Notes under the pieces: generated by a model
The model's database searches: none
Seen by the model: only the letters and a program-made list of their open reading frames with translations
What the model was told of the DNA's origin: nothing
Position numbers and translations under genes: made by a program
NCBI GenBank assembly: GCA_022579005.1
Contig: MU401473.1
Span: forward strand, 240,651 to 304,650
DNA length: 64,000 nucleotides
From: Poronia punctata
Taxonomy: Eukaryota > Ascomycota > Sordariomycetes > Xylariales > Xylariaceae
Reading direction: 5' to 3'
In this document: piece by piece, positions 33,963 through 46,068 of the stretch
Layout: each line of letters starts with the position of its first letter
How positions within the stretch are numbered: the first letter of the stretch is position 1

Positions 33963-34828
33963 CTTCGGAACGACTTTTACACTCTTACTCTCACTTGTCT
34001 CCCCTTCAGTATAGGCCGGGGAAGATAGAGAAAGCTAATGAGACAGAAACATCTACTGTGCCGTACGAGGCACTGTTTATTCAAATCATTCCATCACACG
34101 GTTACTTATATCTCGACCGATTGGGCAGGTGTCCTACCTATCGTGCCGTCCTATATTAATCCTGGCATCAGCCAACGCCTTATAATGCTGCAGTGTACTT
34201 CTTTAGCCGCTTTCGGAGCCCGGGGTCCGGCCAGTAGTAGTAGTAGAATTTTGACAGGACAAGACAGGTTGAACATCAGTTGACAAGAGGCTTTCCTAGA
34301 AAACGAGTTGAAACTCGAGTATCAGGCAATACTATAGGCAGTTACCCGAGTTCATTACGAATCATCTGCTTGCTTTGTGAGTCAAGTTGAAATCAAAAGC
34401 AATTTTGTTATTGGTGGGTAAGTAGGTTGAAAAATGAGGGGAACCCTGGGGCGAGCTGGACCTGCAGGGGGGTCGGCCAGACATTCTCAGCCGATGAGCG
34501 GGATGGTGGAAATTCAGTGTCGATGAGGCGTTCTTCACATTATGATACATCGTCACAATCCCAGTAGGGCGAGCCGGCGAGATAACGGACCCGTTCGATC
34601 GAGTTATACCGTGCATTGTCGCAAGTATAGTTTCATCACATTTCGCATCGTGCTTTGTAATAACCGTTGTTGAAGCGGTGCGTGACATTCACCCCGAGTA
34701 CCCAAACCGGGGTCAGTAGACGGTGAATTAAATATTCGCCATCTCGTATATATCGTCGCTTATATTTCCTTTTCCGGTTTTGTCATCCGCAAACTTCCCA
34801 AAACTCTTTCCCCCCTTAATTTAGAACG
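33963..34828. other. Intergenic region between S28 peptidase and aro2
   Basis: About 870 bases. It includes the peptidase promoter and the aro2 3' flank. A 108-codon minus frame (34362-34688) has no recognisable features. A short AGT triplet run is near 34234-34247. Confidence 0.5.
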
Positions 34829-36175
34829 CTAGCTGGTCTCCATAGACACACCATTGTCGGCCGGCGGCACCGTTTGCTGTAAAGGCGGCAGATGTCTCCT
34901 AGCCTCGTGTCTAGCCATCTGCTGCATCAGGTTATCCATTATGACCAACGAAGCCATGGCTTCGACAATAGGCACAGCTCTGGGCACTACGCAGGGATCA
35001 TGACGACCCTTGGCTGCCAGTACGCCTTCCGATTCGCCGTCATAGGTTGCCGTTCTCTGTTCCTGGCTAATGGTCGCGGCCGGCTTGAAAGCAACTCGGA
35101 AGTAAATGGGAGCCCCGTTGGAGATGCCGCCCTGAATACCGCCCGAGTTATTCGTCTTCGTAGTCAACTTGGGTCTCGGTACACCATTCCGTGCCGCACC
35201 GTATTCCGCCGCTTCGGTCGTTTCTGGGGCTCGGATAAAGGGGTCGTTATGGATGGAACCCGGTACCTCACAGCCGCCGAAACCGGAGCCGATCTCGAAA
35301 CCTTTGGTAGCCGGTATGCTGAGCATGGCATGAGCCAGTTCCGCCTCCAGCTTATCGAAACACGGTTCGCCAAGACCGCTAGGGACATTCTTGATCACAC
35401 AAGTGACCGTTCCTCCGATGCTGTCGTGGGCGTCGCGGAATTTAGCGATGTAATCGGCCATCTTTGCTGAGGCTTGCTCGTCCGGACACCGCACAGGGAG
35501 GAACTTGTCAACCGTCTCTCGGTTGATGTTCTGTAGAAGGTCCATAAAGGCCGGGTTTTGACTAGGAGTAGGGAATTCTGGTGTAGGAGGGAACATGTGA
35601 ACGGCGCCTACCGAGGAGACAAAAGCCGTAATCTCTATCCCGTAGGCCAACTTCATATACTTTTCCGCTATGGCTCCGGCAGCAACACGTCCGATAGTCT
35701 CTCTTGCCGAACTACGACCACCTCCGCTACTAGCCTTGACACCGTATTTCTCGAGATAAGTCCAATCGGCGTGACTCGGCCGAGGATAGAGATCCATCGT
35801 CTTGTTGCCGTAGTCCTTGGGTCTTTGATCCTCATTCAAGACGATCAGGCCGATGGGTGTACCTAATGTGACACCAAACTCGGTACCGGACTGAATCATT
35901 ACGCGGTCCTTTTCGTCTCTTGGCGTCGTTATGGCACTTTGACCGGGTCGTCGACGGGTCATCTGAGGTTGAATATCGTCTTCGGTGAGTTGCATGCCCG
36001 GCGGGCAGCCATCGACGATACAGCCGACGGAACGACAGTGGGATTCACCATAGCTGCAGCACGTCTTGTTAACCACAGGTATCGACCAAGGTATATAACC
36101 AAGTCATATACCGCCCCAGTAAGGAGAGTAAAACACATACGTGGTGACCCGGAAAGCTTTCCCAAAAGTCGACAT
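34829..36175 (-). CDS. aro2: Chorismate synthase
   Basis: Last step of the shikimate pathway: converts 5-enolpyruvylshikimate 3-phosphate to chorismate, the precursor of Phe, Tyr, Trp and folate, using reduced FMN. Exons 36141-36175 and 34829-36053 (reverse strand) give 419 residues. The short first exon codes for [12 protein letters not shown], which joins in phase to [19 protein letters not shown], the first PROSITE-type signature. Other conserved stretches are [57 protein letters not shown]-like [14 protein letters not shown] and [31 protein letters not shown] is near the C-terminus. Length is normal. It is divergent from the lipoate ligase gene with 539 bases between starts. I saw no Gcn4/CPC1-type TGACTCA in that interval. 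Confidence 0.96.
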
Positions 36176-36714
36176 GCTTTCTATAGTGGTAGTTGGCCTA
36201 CTATTTCAGCTGGTATATTGGAGATGGTATGCAAAGACCCAAATCCAACCTAGTTGGAGCGCGAAAGGTCAATTTGTAGGCGGAGGTATGTTTGCCTTTT
36301 TTCTCTCTGGTGTCCCTCAGACGAAACAAATAAGTAGGAAATATCACAAAAGTACACCGCGAGTAAAAGAATTGTCTACCAATGCAAGCTGAGCGATGAC
36401 ATGGCATTGGTGGCATGGTGGGGCTAGTGTCTCCGAACCGGCGCCCCGCGACAAGAAAATCAGGAGGACCCTTGCATCAAACTAGCATTCTGCACGATGC
36501 CCAAATAGGTTACGCTCATCCCTAGAGCTATAACCTTGTACAAATCCATCATACCGTCGATTTACTCGTACCTTCAGCTTCAAAAGGGATTTACATGAAC
36601 TCACCTCATCTCATCTCACTCGTCTCACCGTCACTTATAGGATTAAAAATGAAAATAATACAATTCTCATCTCAAATCCGAATACAACCCTGCTAACCGG
36701 GCGCAAAAACTCCC
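36176..36714. other. Divergent intergenic region aro2/lipoate ligase
   Basis: 539 bases containing both promoters. It has one TACGAGTA octamer (36563-36570, read as TACTCGTA) and a CTCATCT/CTCACC pyrimidine-rich stretch at about 36598-36635. No gene is seen. Confidence 0.55.
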
Positions 36715-38079
36715 ATGGCCTTTCGGGCACTTCATAGCCGCTTGCCGGCCACGGGAGCTCGAAAGATCACCACCTCAATAAAAGCACACCATCATCCACG
36801 CTTCTTCTCCCGCGAAGCAATATCTCGCCCCTCAAACTTAGTCCAGGTGTACATATCACGAAGCACAGACCCCTACCTCAACCTCTCCATCGAGCACTAC
36901 CTCTTACAAAAATCCCACCCGGAATCCGTCATTCTATTCCTCTACACCAACCGCCCTTGCATCGTCATAGGACGGAACCAGAACCCTTGGGTAGAGGTAA
37001 ACCTCAATCTTCTCAACCAACCTGGAATCCTCGCAAAATTACGCCACGACGCCGGGCAAGAAGAAGAAGAAGGGGAAGAGGAGAGCAGCAAATATGACGA
37101 CGACCCCGTCCTTCTCGTGCGCAGACGTTCAGGCGGTGGGACCGTATTCCACGACTTCGGAAACGTAAACTACAGCGTCATCTGTCCGCCCGCGTCCTTT
37201 GACAGGAACAAACACGCCGAGATGGTGGTGCGCGCATTACGGAGACGCGGCCGCTTCGCGCGCGTCAACGAGAGACATGATATCGTCCAACTTGATATTC
37301 AAAATACCAATCGCAATCATTCCACAGCAGGGGGAGAAGAAACAGGAATGGACGAAGAAGAAGAAGCAGAAGAAGGAGCAGAAGGAGCAGAAGAAAGCGA
37401 ATATAAAATGAAAGCGTTCAAAATCTCCGGCTCCGCATATAAACTCACCCGTCTACGTTCCCTCCATCACGGGACATGTCTTCTCTCCTCGCCCCATCTC
37501 CCTTTTCTCGGACAGCTCCTCCGCTCGCCCGCCGCGCCATATATCAAAGCGCGCGGTGTCGAGAGTGTGCGGTCGCCCGTGCGGAACGTAGGGATCGAAA
37601 ACGCGGAATTCGAATCCGCCGTCGTGGATGAGTTCCGCGCAATGTACGTACGCGATGGGATCAACGTCGAAACGGAAATAGTCGACGAAGCAGCTGTGAA
37701 ACATATCCCCGAGATCCGCAAGGGGACGAAAGAGTTGAGTTCGCGCGACTGGATATATGCCCAGACGCCGCAGTTTGTCTTTTCTTCCCATCCGACTGCT
37801 GGTGATCCGCGGCCGAGACCGGATTTACCGACTGATTTGCCTCCTTCTTTCTTCCTATCTGCCGCGGATGAAGAGGCCCCCCCTGGTCTACAGATGACGG
37901 TGCGACATGCCGAGATCACGGATGTTTTGGCTCCTGAAAATAGTGAGCTGCAAGGATCTCTAAAAGGTCTGCATTTCCACCGCGTCACGGACTGGCGTGC
38001 ACATGTTGGTGAGAGTAATGAGAGCGTGGGTCGGTGGCTTAATAGGCTTCTGGGCCTGAGTGAGCCAAAGGGGCCATAG
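36715..38079 (+). CDS. aim22: Mitochondrial lipoate-protein ligase/lipoyltransferase (LplA family, Aim22-like)
   Basis: Transfers lipoate to lysines of mitochondrial 2-oxoacid dehydrogenase and glycine-cleavage proteins. It is a single exon of 454 residues. The first 40 residues are rich in Arg, Ser and His without acidic residues, as in a mitochondrial targeting peptide. Family motifs are YLNLSIEHYLL (50s), IVIGRNQNPWVEVN (83-96), VRRRSGGGTVFHDFGNVNYS (135-154), FKISGSAYK with the catalytic lysine at about 236, and RSLHHGTCLL (248-257). Two acidic low-complexity inserts, at about 115-130 and 207-230, are coded mainly by GAA/GAG triplets and lengthen the catalytic domain. The tail resembles the extra C-terminal region of fungal homologues. 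It is convergent with vps11. Confidence 0.9.
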   Translation: MAFRALHSRLPATGARKITTSIKAHHHPRFFSREAISRPSNLVQVYISRSTDPYLNLSIEHYLLQKSHPESVILFLYTNRPCIVIGRNQNPWVEVNLNLLNQPGILAKLRHDAGQEEEEGEEESSKYDDDPVLLVRRRSGGGTVFHDFGNVNYSVICPPASFDRNKHAEMVVRALRRRGRFARVNERHDIVQLDIQNTNRNHSTAGGEETGMDEEEEAEEGAEGAEESEYKMKAFKISGSAYKLTRLRSLHHGTCLLSSPHLPFLGQLLRSPAAPYIKARGVESVRSPVRNVGIENAEFESAVVDEFRAMYVRDGINVETEIVDEAAVKHIPEIRKGTKELSSRDWIYAQTPQFVFSSHPTAGDPRPRPDLPTDLPPSFFLSAADEEAPPGLQMTVRHAEITDVLAPENSELQGSLKGLHFHRVTDWRAHVGESNESVGRWLNRLLGLSEPKGP

Positions 38080-38342
38080 AGGGAACCTCAGCTTGTTGGC
38101 TTCAAGACGGAATGCTACTAATTCAACTCTTTGGATTATTGTATGAGTATATTTACGGGGCTGGCATACACCCTGCCAGGCTGCGATCTAAGCGAGCTTT
38201 GCATTACGGCAGTTACAGCGCAGGCGTTCATGTTAAAGACAAGTGTACACTACCAAACTGTATATATAGGGATAGAGGCCATGGCCATCGTAATACTGTA
38301 TTATAAAATAGATATATATATCCACCATGCCATTGGCCCCCT

Positions 38343-41300
38343 TCATTCAAGCCCATTAACACCCATGACACCTTGCCCAAACCACTGCGCGACAGTCTTA
38401 AAGCGTTCGTCACTCTTGTCTAGAGCATCGCGGAACAAATCATGTCTCTCAGCACGTTCGTCCTGCCCGCGCTTCATAGCCCTGACAGCAGAGTTATTGG
38501 TCGCGCAGACAGGACATTCCGTCTTGTCCCCTTCCTCTCCGGCACCGGCTTCGACTTTCAGACATCGCTGGTGGAAGCTGTGCTTGCACAAGAAATGCAC
38601 CACCGGAAGGTCCAACATCGCGCCACAACCGGGACATCTCTGCGCCTGAAAGACGGCCGGTTTACTGCCAAGTTCGGCGATCTCGACTCGCTTCTGTTCA
38701 GTCTCTTTTCGGAAAGAGGCGATCTGGCGTTTGTTGGTAGCTATCTCTCGTCGTTCACGCGTAATAGTCTCGTGAAGATACGGCTTGATCATACCCATGG
38801 TTGCAACTGCATTAGAGCCTAGAGTCTGGATGACTTGTAATGGTGCCATGAGGCCGTCCTCGTCTATTTTCTTCAACACTGATGAGAGTTCCTCGGGCCC
38901 TGCTTCATCGAGAATACGCGAATCCGATGTGAAATACGCAAGGGCAGCTGGATAAAGCTGAGGTTCCTGCGGCCCGTATTTACGCAGGGCTTTTATGGCG
39001 CCCTTGGTGTCCTTTGCTGACGTGTAAGACCGGAAAATGTCGAACAGTAGGCCGGATTGCTCTTTTACTAATGTTGTGCCGTCTTGGAAATCAGAGAGAT
39101 GGGACAGGAGGAGGACGTTGGAATTCTCAATGGGCAAATCATGTCCTTCTATGAGCTTCTTCGCCTTGAGCTCCCATTCTTCCTTTTGTACGCCTTTTCC
39201 GTCTTTGGCCTTGTGGAGGTACATCTCGAACAGGGTCGTATAGATGTCAGCCGTGTCCGATTCCCCGAGAGAGTCGGACTCGAGGCAGGCTTCAAGAAAG
39301 ACGATAAACTCATCAGGGTGGTCGATAAAAGACGAGAAGGCAGAACGAGGCGGAGGTGGCTTGTAGCTTTTGAAGGAATCATTGCCCCTGCCTTGACTCG
39401 CGGTTTCGTCCGCTACCGTGGGTTGGCTGTTGCCCTGGACCACAGGCGAGGGGATGGCAGATGTGCCCATATAAGGTAAAGGAAGTAAGTTGGTGAGGTT
39501 TTGCACCGTTTGCACGGCATTGGCAGCGCCAAACGTTAGTCGGTTCCCAGATGGCGCCTGGACCGTTTCTACGGTCGAACTTCGCACCTTTGGGCTGTAT
39601 TTTCCTGTATAATATTGTATGAAAAGTTCCGCTGTGCTATCGGGACAATGTTCCAAAAGCACTCTAGCATATTTCATCAAACAGGAATACGCCTATGGCA
39701 TGGTTAGTCGTCATCCGAAAAGGGGGCAGGTGGGAAATAGCGAACCGATTCAGCATCGAGGTGCCAGATAAAATCTAACGCCTCCGCATACCGCTTTGAA
39801 TCCTCAATCAGAATATCGACAACCAGGTCGCTCTCCCCGTGCTTAGTTGCAAGGTAAGCTGCCTGCTCGTAATATCCTCCCTGTCTACACATGTTGATGG
39901 CCGTTTCCAGATCAAAGTTGAGATCCCCTTCGGACTTGATGAACTTTTCTAGCTTCTCGACATCTTTGAGCTTGGCATAGCAGTTAAGCAGCAGAGTAGT
40001 GTGGTCTGCTGTTGCCTTGTGGTGCTGGTGCAACTCTTCGAGGTATTCGATGAGGTTATGTATCCTTTGCGTATCGAGGAACTATATTTACAATTAGAAG
40101 GGTTGAGGAAGGTTAGGGGAAACAGACTAACCTTGCGGATGACCTGGGACGGCTCTGTATTATCGATTGCCTTGATATACTGGGCCATGGCATTGTCGTA
40201 GTCGCCCTTCTGGTATAAATGATCACCGTACTTCCTGTAGATCACGTTTTGTTGTGGCATGTCCATGCCAGTCTTTTGCGCCAGGCTGATGGCAAGTGGG
40301 AAAAGGTTTCGTTGGTAAAGTAGCTCAAGTCTTTGTTGTAGCGACTTTTCGTGATAACGATGAATCTGCCCAAGGTTAGCATATCTATCCATGTCCGAGT
40401 TCACAACGGTGAGGCGTTACTTTGCCATCCTGCGTAAGTATAAAAAGGTCACCCCATATCTGGAAGAGTGCCTTGACAGGAGAAATCAGCGTTTCCGAAT
40501 GGGAGACTATCTGCAGCTGGGGGTCAACCATCGTGAAGACGGCCGCACTGAATAATGATTCTGTGGTGGCACCGCCGAATCGCCTTCGCATATTGTCCGA
40601 TGCTCCATTCTTAGCCGAAGTCGGGGGCGAAACGAGGGCAACATAATCTTCAAATGTCGAAACCAACGTAGTTGCTCCATCGTTGGCAAAACATAGGCCC
40701 CTCCCATCTGCCGTATAGTAATAGACAGCATCATCCCGGACCACAATAATATCGCCTGTTTTCTTATTCACCGTCATACAACCCGCGGCGCATCCTGAAT
40801 CTTCCACCGTCCGCGGCGGCTGTCCATGACCACGTCCGGATATTACAAGCTTCAGCAACTTCGACGTGGTGGCAACAAATAGCGTCGTCAATTTGGGGTC
40901 CGATACGAACTCGACACCGGTTATGGGCTCTTCGGATTCGTATACCACTCGTTGTTTCGTGCCCCGGTCGTGGATTAGGTCACCACGGATTAAGGTAACG
41001 GCACCATTTGCGAAGCCGACAGCAAGTTGGGAAAGATCGTCGAGCGCGGTAAAAGCAGAGATCTGTCCCACATCATTAGAAGAGCCCGATAATAGTAAAG
41101 ACGGGGAACCTTACGGGAAATTGCTTCCGTCCATTGTTTATATTAGTAGTGCTTAAACAGGTTGGCAGCCCCGTCTTCTTGACTGGCTTATCGAGCGCCC
41201 AGACCTTCAGAACAGGCTCATTGCTCAGATCCTCCTACCCGCTGTCAGCGTCTATTTGTCCTTATTGAGCGTTGGGCTCCTTACAGAGACAGTGACAAGT

Positions 41301-41622
41301 AAGCTGGTGCCCTCGACCTGGCGCATATGCGTGATTCGGCCCGTCTCGTGTGCTAGGAAACTCCGGACAACTTTCCAGCTAGGGCCAACTATACGCACGT
41401 ATCCATTGTCGCTACCGAGAAAGAGACTATCCGAGCCGGAGCACACGCTTGATACTTCATTGTTTTCGAAAAAGGATCGTGTTTCGTCGTCGCCAAGCTT
41501 GACCTGGCTGACCTCGAAGAAGTCGAATGCTTTCCACTAGGCGATAGCTCGTTAGTCATAATCAATCAAGTAACCATTTCCGCCCAAGAACCTCAGATGT
41601 TACATACCAGAAGCAGAGCCAT
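38343..41622 (-). CDS. vps11: Vps11/Pep5, core subunit of HOPS and CORVET tethering complexes
   Basis: Vacuolar sorting protein that helps tether endosomes and vacuoles before fusion. Seven exons on the reverse strand (41608-41622, 41285-41536, 41115-41234, 40421-41062, 40132-40365, 39746-40081, 38343-39692) give 982 residues, a normal length. The N-terminal half is a beta-propeller (GSDSLFLGSDNGYVRIV). The middle is a helical clathrin-repeat solenoid with conserved RYHEKSLQQRLELLYQRNLF, YRKYGDHLYQKGDYDNAMAQ and TTLLLNCYAKLKDVEKLEKF. The C-terminus is a RING-H2 finger (CPGCGAMLDLP, then CKHSFHQRC and ECPVC). Exon 1 codes for only five residues. Intron 6 (39693-39745) starts GTTCGC, a weak donor, but its removal restores AYSCLMKYARVLLEHCP. 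A Pro/Gln/Thr-rich loop lies at about residues 555-620. Confidence 0.93.
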
Positions 41623-42034
41623 GGTGCAAGCTCACATTTGCGCGACGGCTATAGCGCATGAAACATCATGGGTTCATGTATTGACCCCCAGGTTAACAGT
41701 ATCCTGGCGTGCCTAGAGGAGCTTGTGAGGGTTGTGACGGCCGTCCACACGTCACTGTACAGTGCTAAAGCCAGGGGCAGGGTCTCGCGACCTGTGGCGG
41801 TGCACTAGTCGGTTTTAGGTTGCGTTACGCCGTAGGTAACACGTAACAGTGAAACAGAACAGAGCAAAATGGTAGAAGACAGAATCAGTTCTCCTGTCAA
41901 GAGGATTCAAGATGTAATCTTTCAAGTATATACGGAAATATAGGTTTAAAATACCTACTTACGAGTATAGTGTGCTGTTTACGGATATAATTATGCCCGA
42001 TTGATTTGACCTTTATCAATTTCTTCCAATGCAC
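41623..42034. other. Intergenic region vps11/mlh3
   Basis: 412 bases between the mlh3 stop and the vps11 start, both on the minus strand. It contains one TACGAGTA octamer (41960-41967). No gene is seen. Confidence 0.5.
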
Positions 42035-44951
42035 TCAGGTCTCCCATGCTTTAAATCTCTTAGCAAAGGTATCGTCCGTATTTATACGCATGTCAGAGGC
42101 CTTACTGTCCCCTAGGTCTACCAAAGGAATCATTGACGGCCGTCCATGGGCACACTGAAAAGGAAATACGCAATCTGCCAGCCGCTTTAATAGGTCTGTA
42201 CACTGATCGTGAGATAGAGCGTCGTTGAACATGACTGAACTACGGCATGCTCTTGAGTTGATCATGTCTAAGATTCCATCGGGACATCCGTGCAATTGGG
42301 TAACCCAGTTCGGTACAGCTTCCTCGACGTTACCAAGGCTGGGATATTCCCGTTCCGAACTGATGTATTGACAGCTGTTCTGTTCTTCGATTTTCCACGC
42401 TTCTTTCCTGAGTAGTTCAATGAGAAGGCGTGGCTCGAGTCGGCACCTTTCTGCGATGCTCGGCGGTAGGCTAATAACCTTGAGTTCGCTCCGCCCTTCT
42501 TTTCGGGCCATTGATTTTGGGGTCAGATGGTACATGATGCCCCAGTACGCGAAATGCCTTGCCGTATGCTCAAATTGCGCCGCATCCCTTGGAGACACAT
42601 CGAAATTTATCGGGCGGTCTAGCAACTCTGTACGGGCTGGCCCGGTTTTGCAGACCGGTGCGGACGATGTCTCAGCGGCAATTTTCGGTTGTACCTCGAA
42701 GTAATCGCTCATGAGGGATTCCACACGACATCTTTCATCAGCGGCATGCTGGTCGACCATAACTAGAAGGGAAGAAGCTGATGGAGATGTAAGAGGGTCA
42801 GATGTATTTAGCTGGGTTAATACTTTAACCAAGATAAACTTGCGGTCGACCTGCGCAACGACTTTGGCATCCCGTAGTGCAACTTTGGATAGCCGGCCTT
42901 GGATGGAGATACCTGTGTCCGGAGGCCCCCGTACATCGATACCTCCGAAGGGCTTCATCGACCCGCCTAGCATATTATCCTCGGTGTAGACTCCGGGAAT
43001 ACGCGATTCCGTAGGTTTAAAGACGGGGTTATCCCAAGAAGACATCAAATCTCTAAGCCAGGCATGCTCCTTATCTTTCGAGCCTGCTTGGGCATGCGAT
43101 TCGATTGTTTTGCGGTTTGCCAGAGCCTTCCGCCTGCCTGGCTCGTTCTGGCAATTGGGCTTATGCTGCATTACGAATCCACTTCTAGGATCGAGCGTTA
43201 TTGTTTCCTTTGTGTTGGGATTGGTCCAACGAATACCCTCATCCAGATAGGCCTGGCTCATACTAGGCGGTTGCTTTTCCTTGTTTCTGCCGCTGTCGGA
43301 TACGCCCAGCTCGCGGAAAGGCGTACAGTTTTCACTCGGTGTATTGTCAACAACAGGTTCCTGGACGTTAGGCGATGGTGTCCCAGCTACCCTGTCGAGC
43401 TGCTTGTCAGGTTTCATGTTGCCTTGTAGGGTTTGGGGCAATCCCGATTTAACTCGTGCCCAAAGATCGAAAGGCGACGTCGGCCGCGAACTCAAACCAT
43501 GATCGGGTGGCACACGAAGTTGCGTACTTGACAAGTCGCCAACATGTTGCGTTCTAGGAAGGGTACGCGTCGGTATCGCCCCTAAAGAGTCGCTTCTAGA
43601 TAGGCTCTTCCTAGGTGAAGCAGGTCTCTGCCTCGAATATGGGGCTTTTTCTCGTACGTTCTTAATCCGTTTTGGACAAAAATGGTATTTCTTGAGAAAT
43701 TCGTACGTCACCAACTTCAACATGTCCAATATAGCCTTCAGACTATCGTGCCGCTCATCGAGGACCTCGTCGGGGTCTTGCAAAGCAATATAGTCTGAGC
43801 ATTTCCCAGCATGAATTTTGAGATGAAACATCGGCCATCGGTCTACACCTTTCCGGCCTCGAAGCTCTTGGCCAGTGAAGCTTTCTCTCTCGTAGTATCT
43901 GCTCTTCGCTTCCTCGTCCCCTTCTGCGCTTGTGAAAGTCTTCTCGTTCTCCTCCACGCCGTAACTCGAGTTAGAGAAGATTCGATTGATCTCCTCATAC
44001 AATATGTTTGACCCGTGTTCATTAGACACGGGTCGAACGCCTAGACTGATGAATTGAATTCTCCTTGTTGCGACAGGGCGCAAAGAAACCACCCCGGTAA
44101 CTGATACTGTCCCAGCCGATGCCTTCAATGGAATCCAAGTATCGGTGTCTTTCTCTTCGGAAAGGCTAGCCTGATATATGAGATTGGATACCCTTGCCGC
44201 CAGAGAGTTCTCACCTAGCCCGTGATCCAGGTCCAACTTACCGCCACGGAGAGAGAACGACCAGTGGCTCGCCGACTCATGTATAGTCATCGAGATAGAG
44301 CCATCCCAAGCTAGTATCAAGGCGACGATTGCCCGCCTTAGTAACTCCCAGTTCTTGGAGTTTTGACCCCTTTCCGCATCGATTCCTCGTTGCTTGACCC
44401 TAACTGGCATGGATCCAAAGAGGTCACGAACAGTCACTCTTGTTCCGTGCGGAAAGCTCAAGAGCCTTTGGTCTGGAGGTGCAGGGGTATGCCGGGCCAG
44501 AACATCCGAATTGCGGATTTTGACCGTATTGTGCGACTGATATGCATGATGGTGGGAAGTGATAGAGATCAAGGACAAAGAAGCAAGCGAGGCGAGAAAA
44601 GTGCCATATTTCCCATGAACATCTTCGCATGGAGGGTATTTTGATGTATCTTCACCGCATTTCATCAGCGAAGCCCGTCCGAAAAGTTGTAGCATGCCGA
44701 TATACTCATGCGAACTTACAATGCAGCTTGCCCAGGCTGCCATCCGGCCCAAATTCGACGGGCTGTATCCCTAACCCGTCGTCCTCCACAGAACAACTCC
44801 CGCGTACATAATCTACAGATACTTTTATCTTCGTGGCGTTGGCATCGAGGGCATTGCTTACTAAGCCACAGACGACGCCGTTGAGTGTTTGTATAGTGGT
44901 CGAAGATTTTATTTGGGCAATAGCATCGTCTGGCAACCGTCTGATTGACAT
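42035..44951 (-). CDS. mlh3: DNA mismatch-repair protein Mlh3
   Basis: MutL homologue that pairs with Mlh1 as an endonuclease in meiotic crossover resolution and some mismatch repair. Exons 44720-44951 and 42035-44649 (reverse strand) give 948 residues. The start MSIRRLPDDAIAQIKSSTT was preferred over an upstream TTG. Intron removal gives LGKLHYTSKYPP. The endonuclease metal-binding motif DQHAADERCRVE lies at about 709-720. RACRSSVMFND and FQCAHGRPSM, near the C-terminus, complete the set seen in Mlh3/Pms2. The ATP-binding N-terminus keeps NALDANATK (33 on) and VEDDGLGI. However, position 29, where MutL proteins carry the catalytic Glu four residues before Asn, is Gly, and the GFRGEAL-type motif reads GKYGTFLASLASLS. 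The middle 250 residues are disordered, Ser/Pro/Arg-rich. Confidence 0.9.
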
Positions 44952-46068
44952 CGCGGGAAAGGGCCGCAAGCTAGGACCTCATGGTTATGATCCGACTTGA
45001 TTACCCGTTCCATATATCTCTCACTCCACTCGATGAAGCCCTTGGAACGCACGCCGTCTCTTGAAGATACACGTGCATGTGTTTACCTTCAATACGAGTG
45101 GGTACAGAAAAGAACCAGAAATGGAAGGCTCTAATTTCTAAATATTGCTGGCTGGAAATTACCGTGTTGAACTTGTTGTACCCACCTGCCAGTGGTGGCT
45201 TATACGAGTTATGACTGTACTCTTGTTACAAGATATGCGACTAGGTACTCCCGCGTATGTGCCCAAAATACGTTGCATTTATCCTTGACAAGCACAGCTT
45301 GATCTACAGAGAATAGGATAACCGTTACTATCTAAATTGAGGAACCGAATATTTACCAGGATACATTCATCAGGTTGTTACGAGTAGGTATGCTGAATAA
45401 AAGTCGCAGGCTTGTAATTGTCGGTACCTGACACTTCGGTACTCAGCTGGACTTATGGCTTATGACGACATTGCCTGAGAAGGCGCTTTGAGGTAAGTAC
45501 CTACCTACCCACAAAACAAACATACACGTGCAAAGTGACTTGTCGGGAGTGGGTCAATGCCCATCTTCCAGGGTCTTATCCCCAGGCGGCCCTGGGCGCC
45601 AGGGCTTACAACAACACCCTGATAGGTACGAACTTCCTGGTGGACGTTGGGCAGCTCCCACCCACAATGCGGTATCCCTGCCTGCCTGCCAATGTCGAAT
45701 CAACGTGGACTTTTGAGAACGCGAGTAGTAGCACCAGCAGTTATGAGCAACCATTTCTGCCCTTCATTCATATACGAGTAAGACCTAACGACAGATAATC
45801 ATCAAACCTGCCCACCTACACTGAAATCTCGTATCCCAAAGCACTTTAAACACTCCCTGTCTGGGTAGAATCGATCAGACACAAGACCGTGCTAGCAGCA
45901 GCTGACGAGCCTATTCCTCGGTAAACGAACTTGACCAAAGACCACCTGATCCCCAAATTTAGATACGGGACAAAGCCTGTCCCAGTCGCCCTTCGGGTAT
46001 TACCTAGAGCTTTAAACCTTGACATCACACGGGCCCGTACAAGAACCCTCCGAGGGGTACCTATTGCC
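44952..46068. other. Divergent intergenic region mlh3/disordered protein gene
   Basis: About 1.1 kb with both promoters. It contains two TACGAGTA octamers (45379, 45773). An 87-codon plus frame at 45535-45798 starts at a non-ATG codon and looks like chance. The downstream gene's frame is open as far up as 45931 but has no ATG before 46069. Confidence 0.5.

Noticed and set aside
45535..45798. 87-codon plus frame upstream of the disordered protein
   Set aside because: It starts at GTG and has no motif or splice link to the downstream gene that I could justify.
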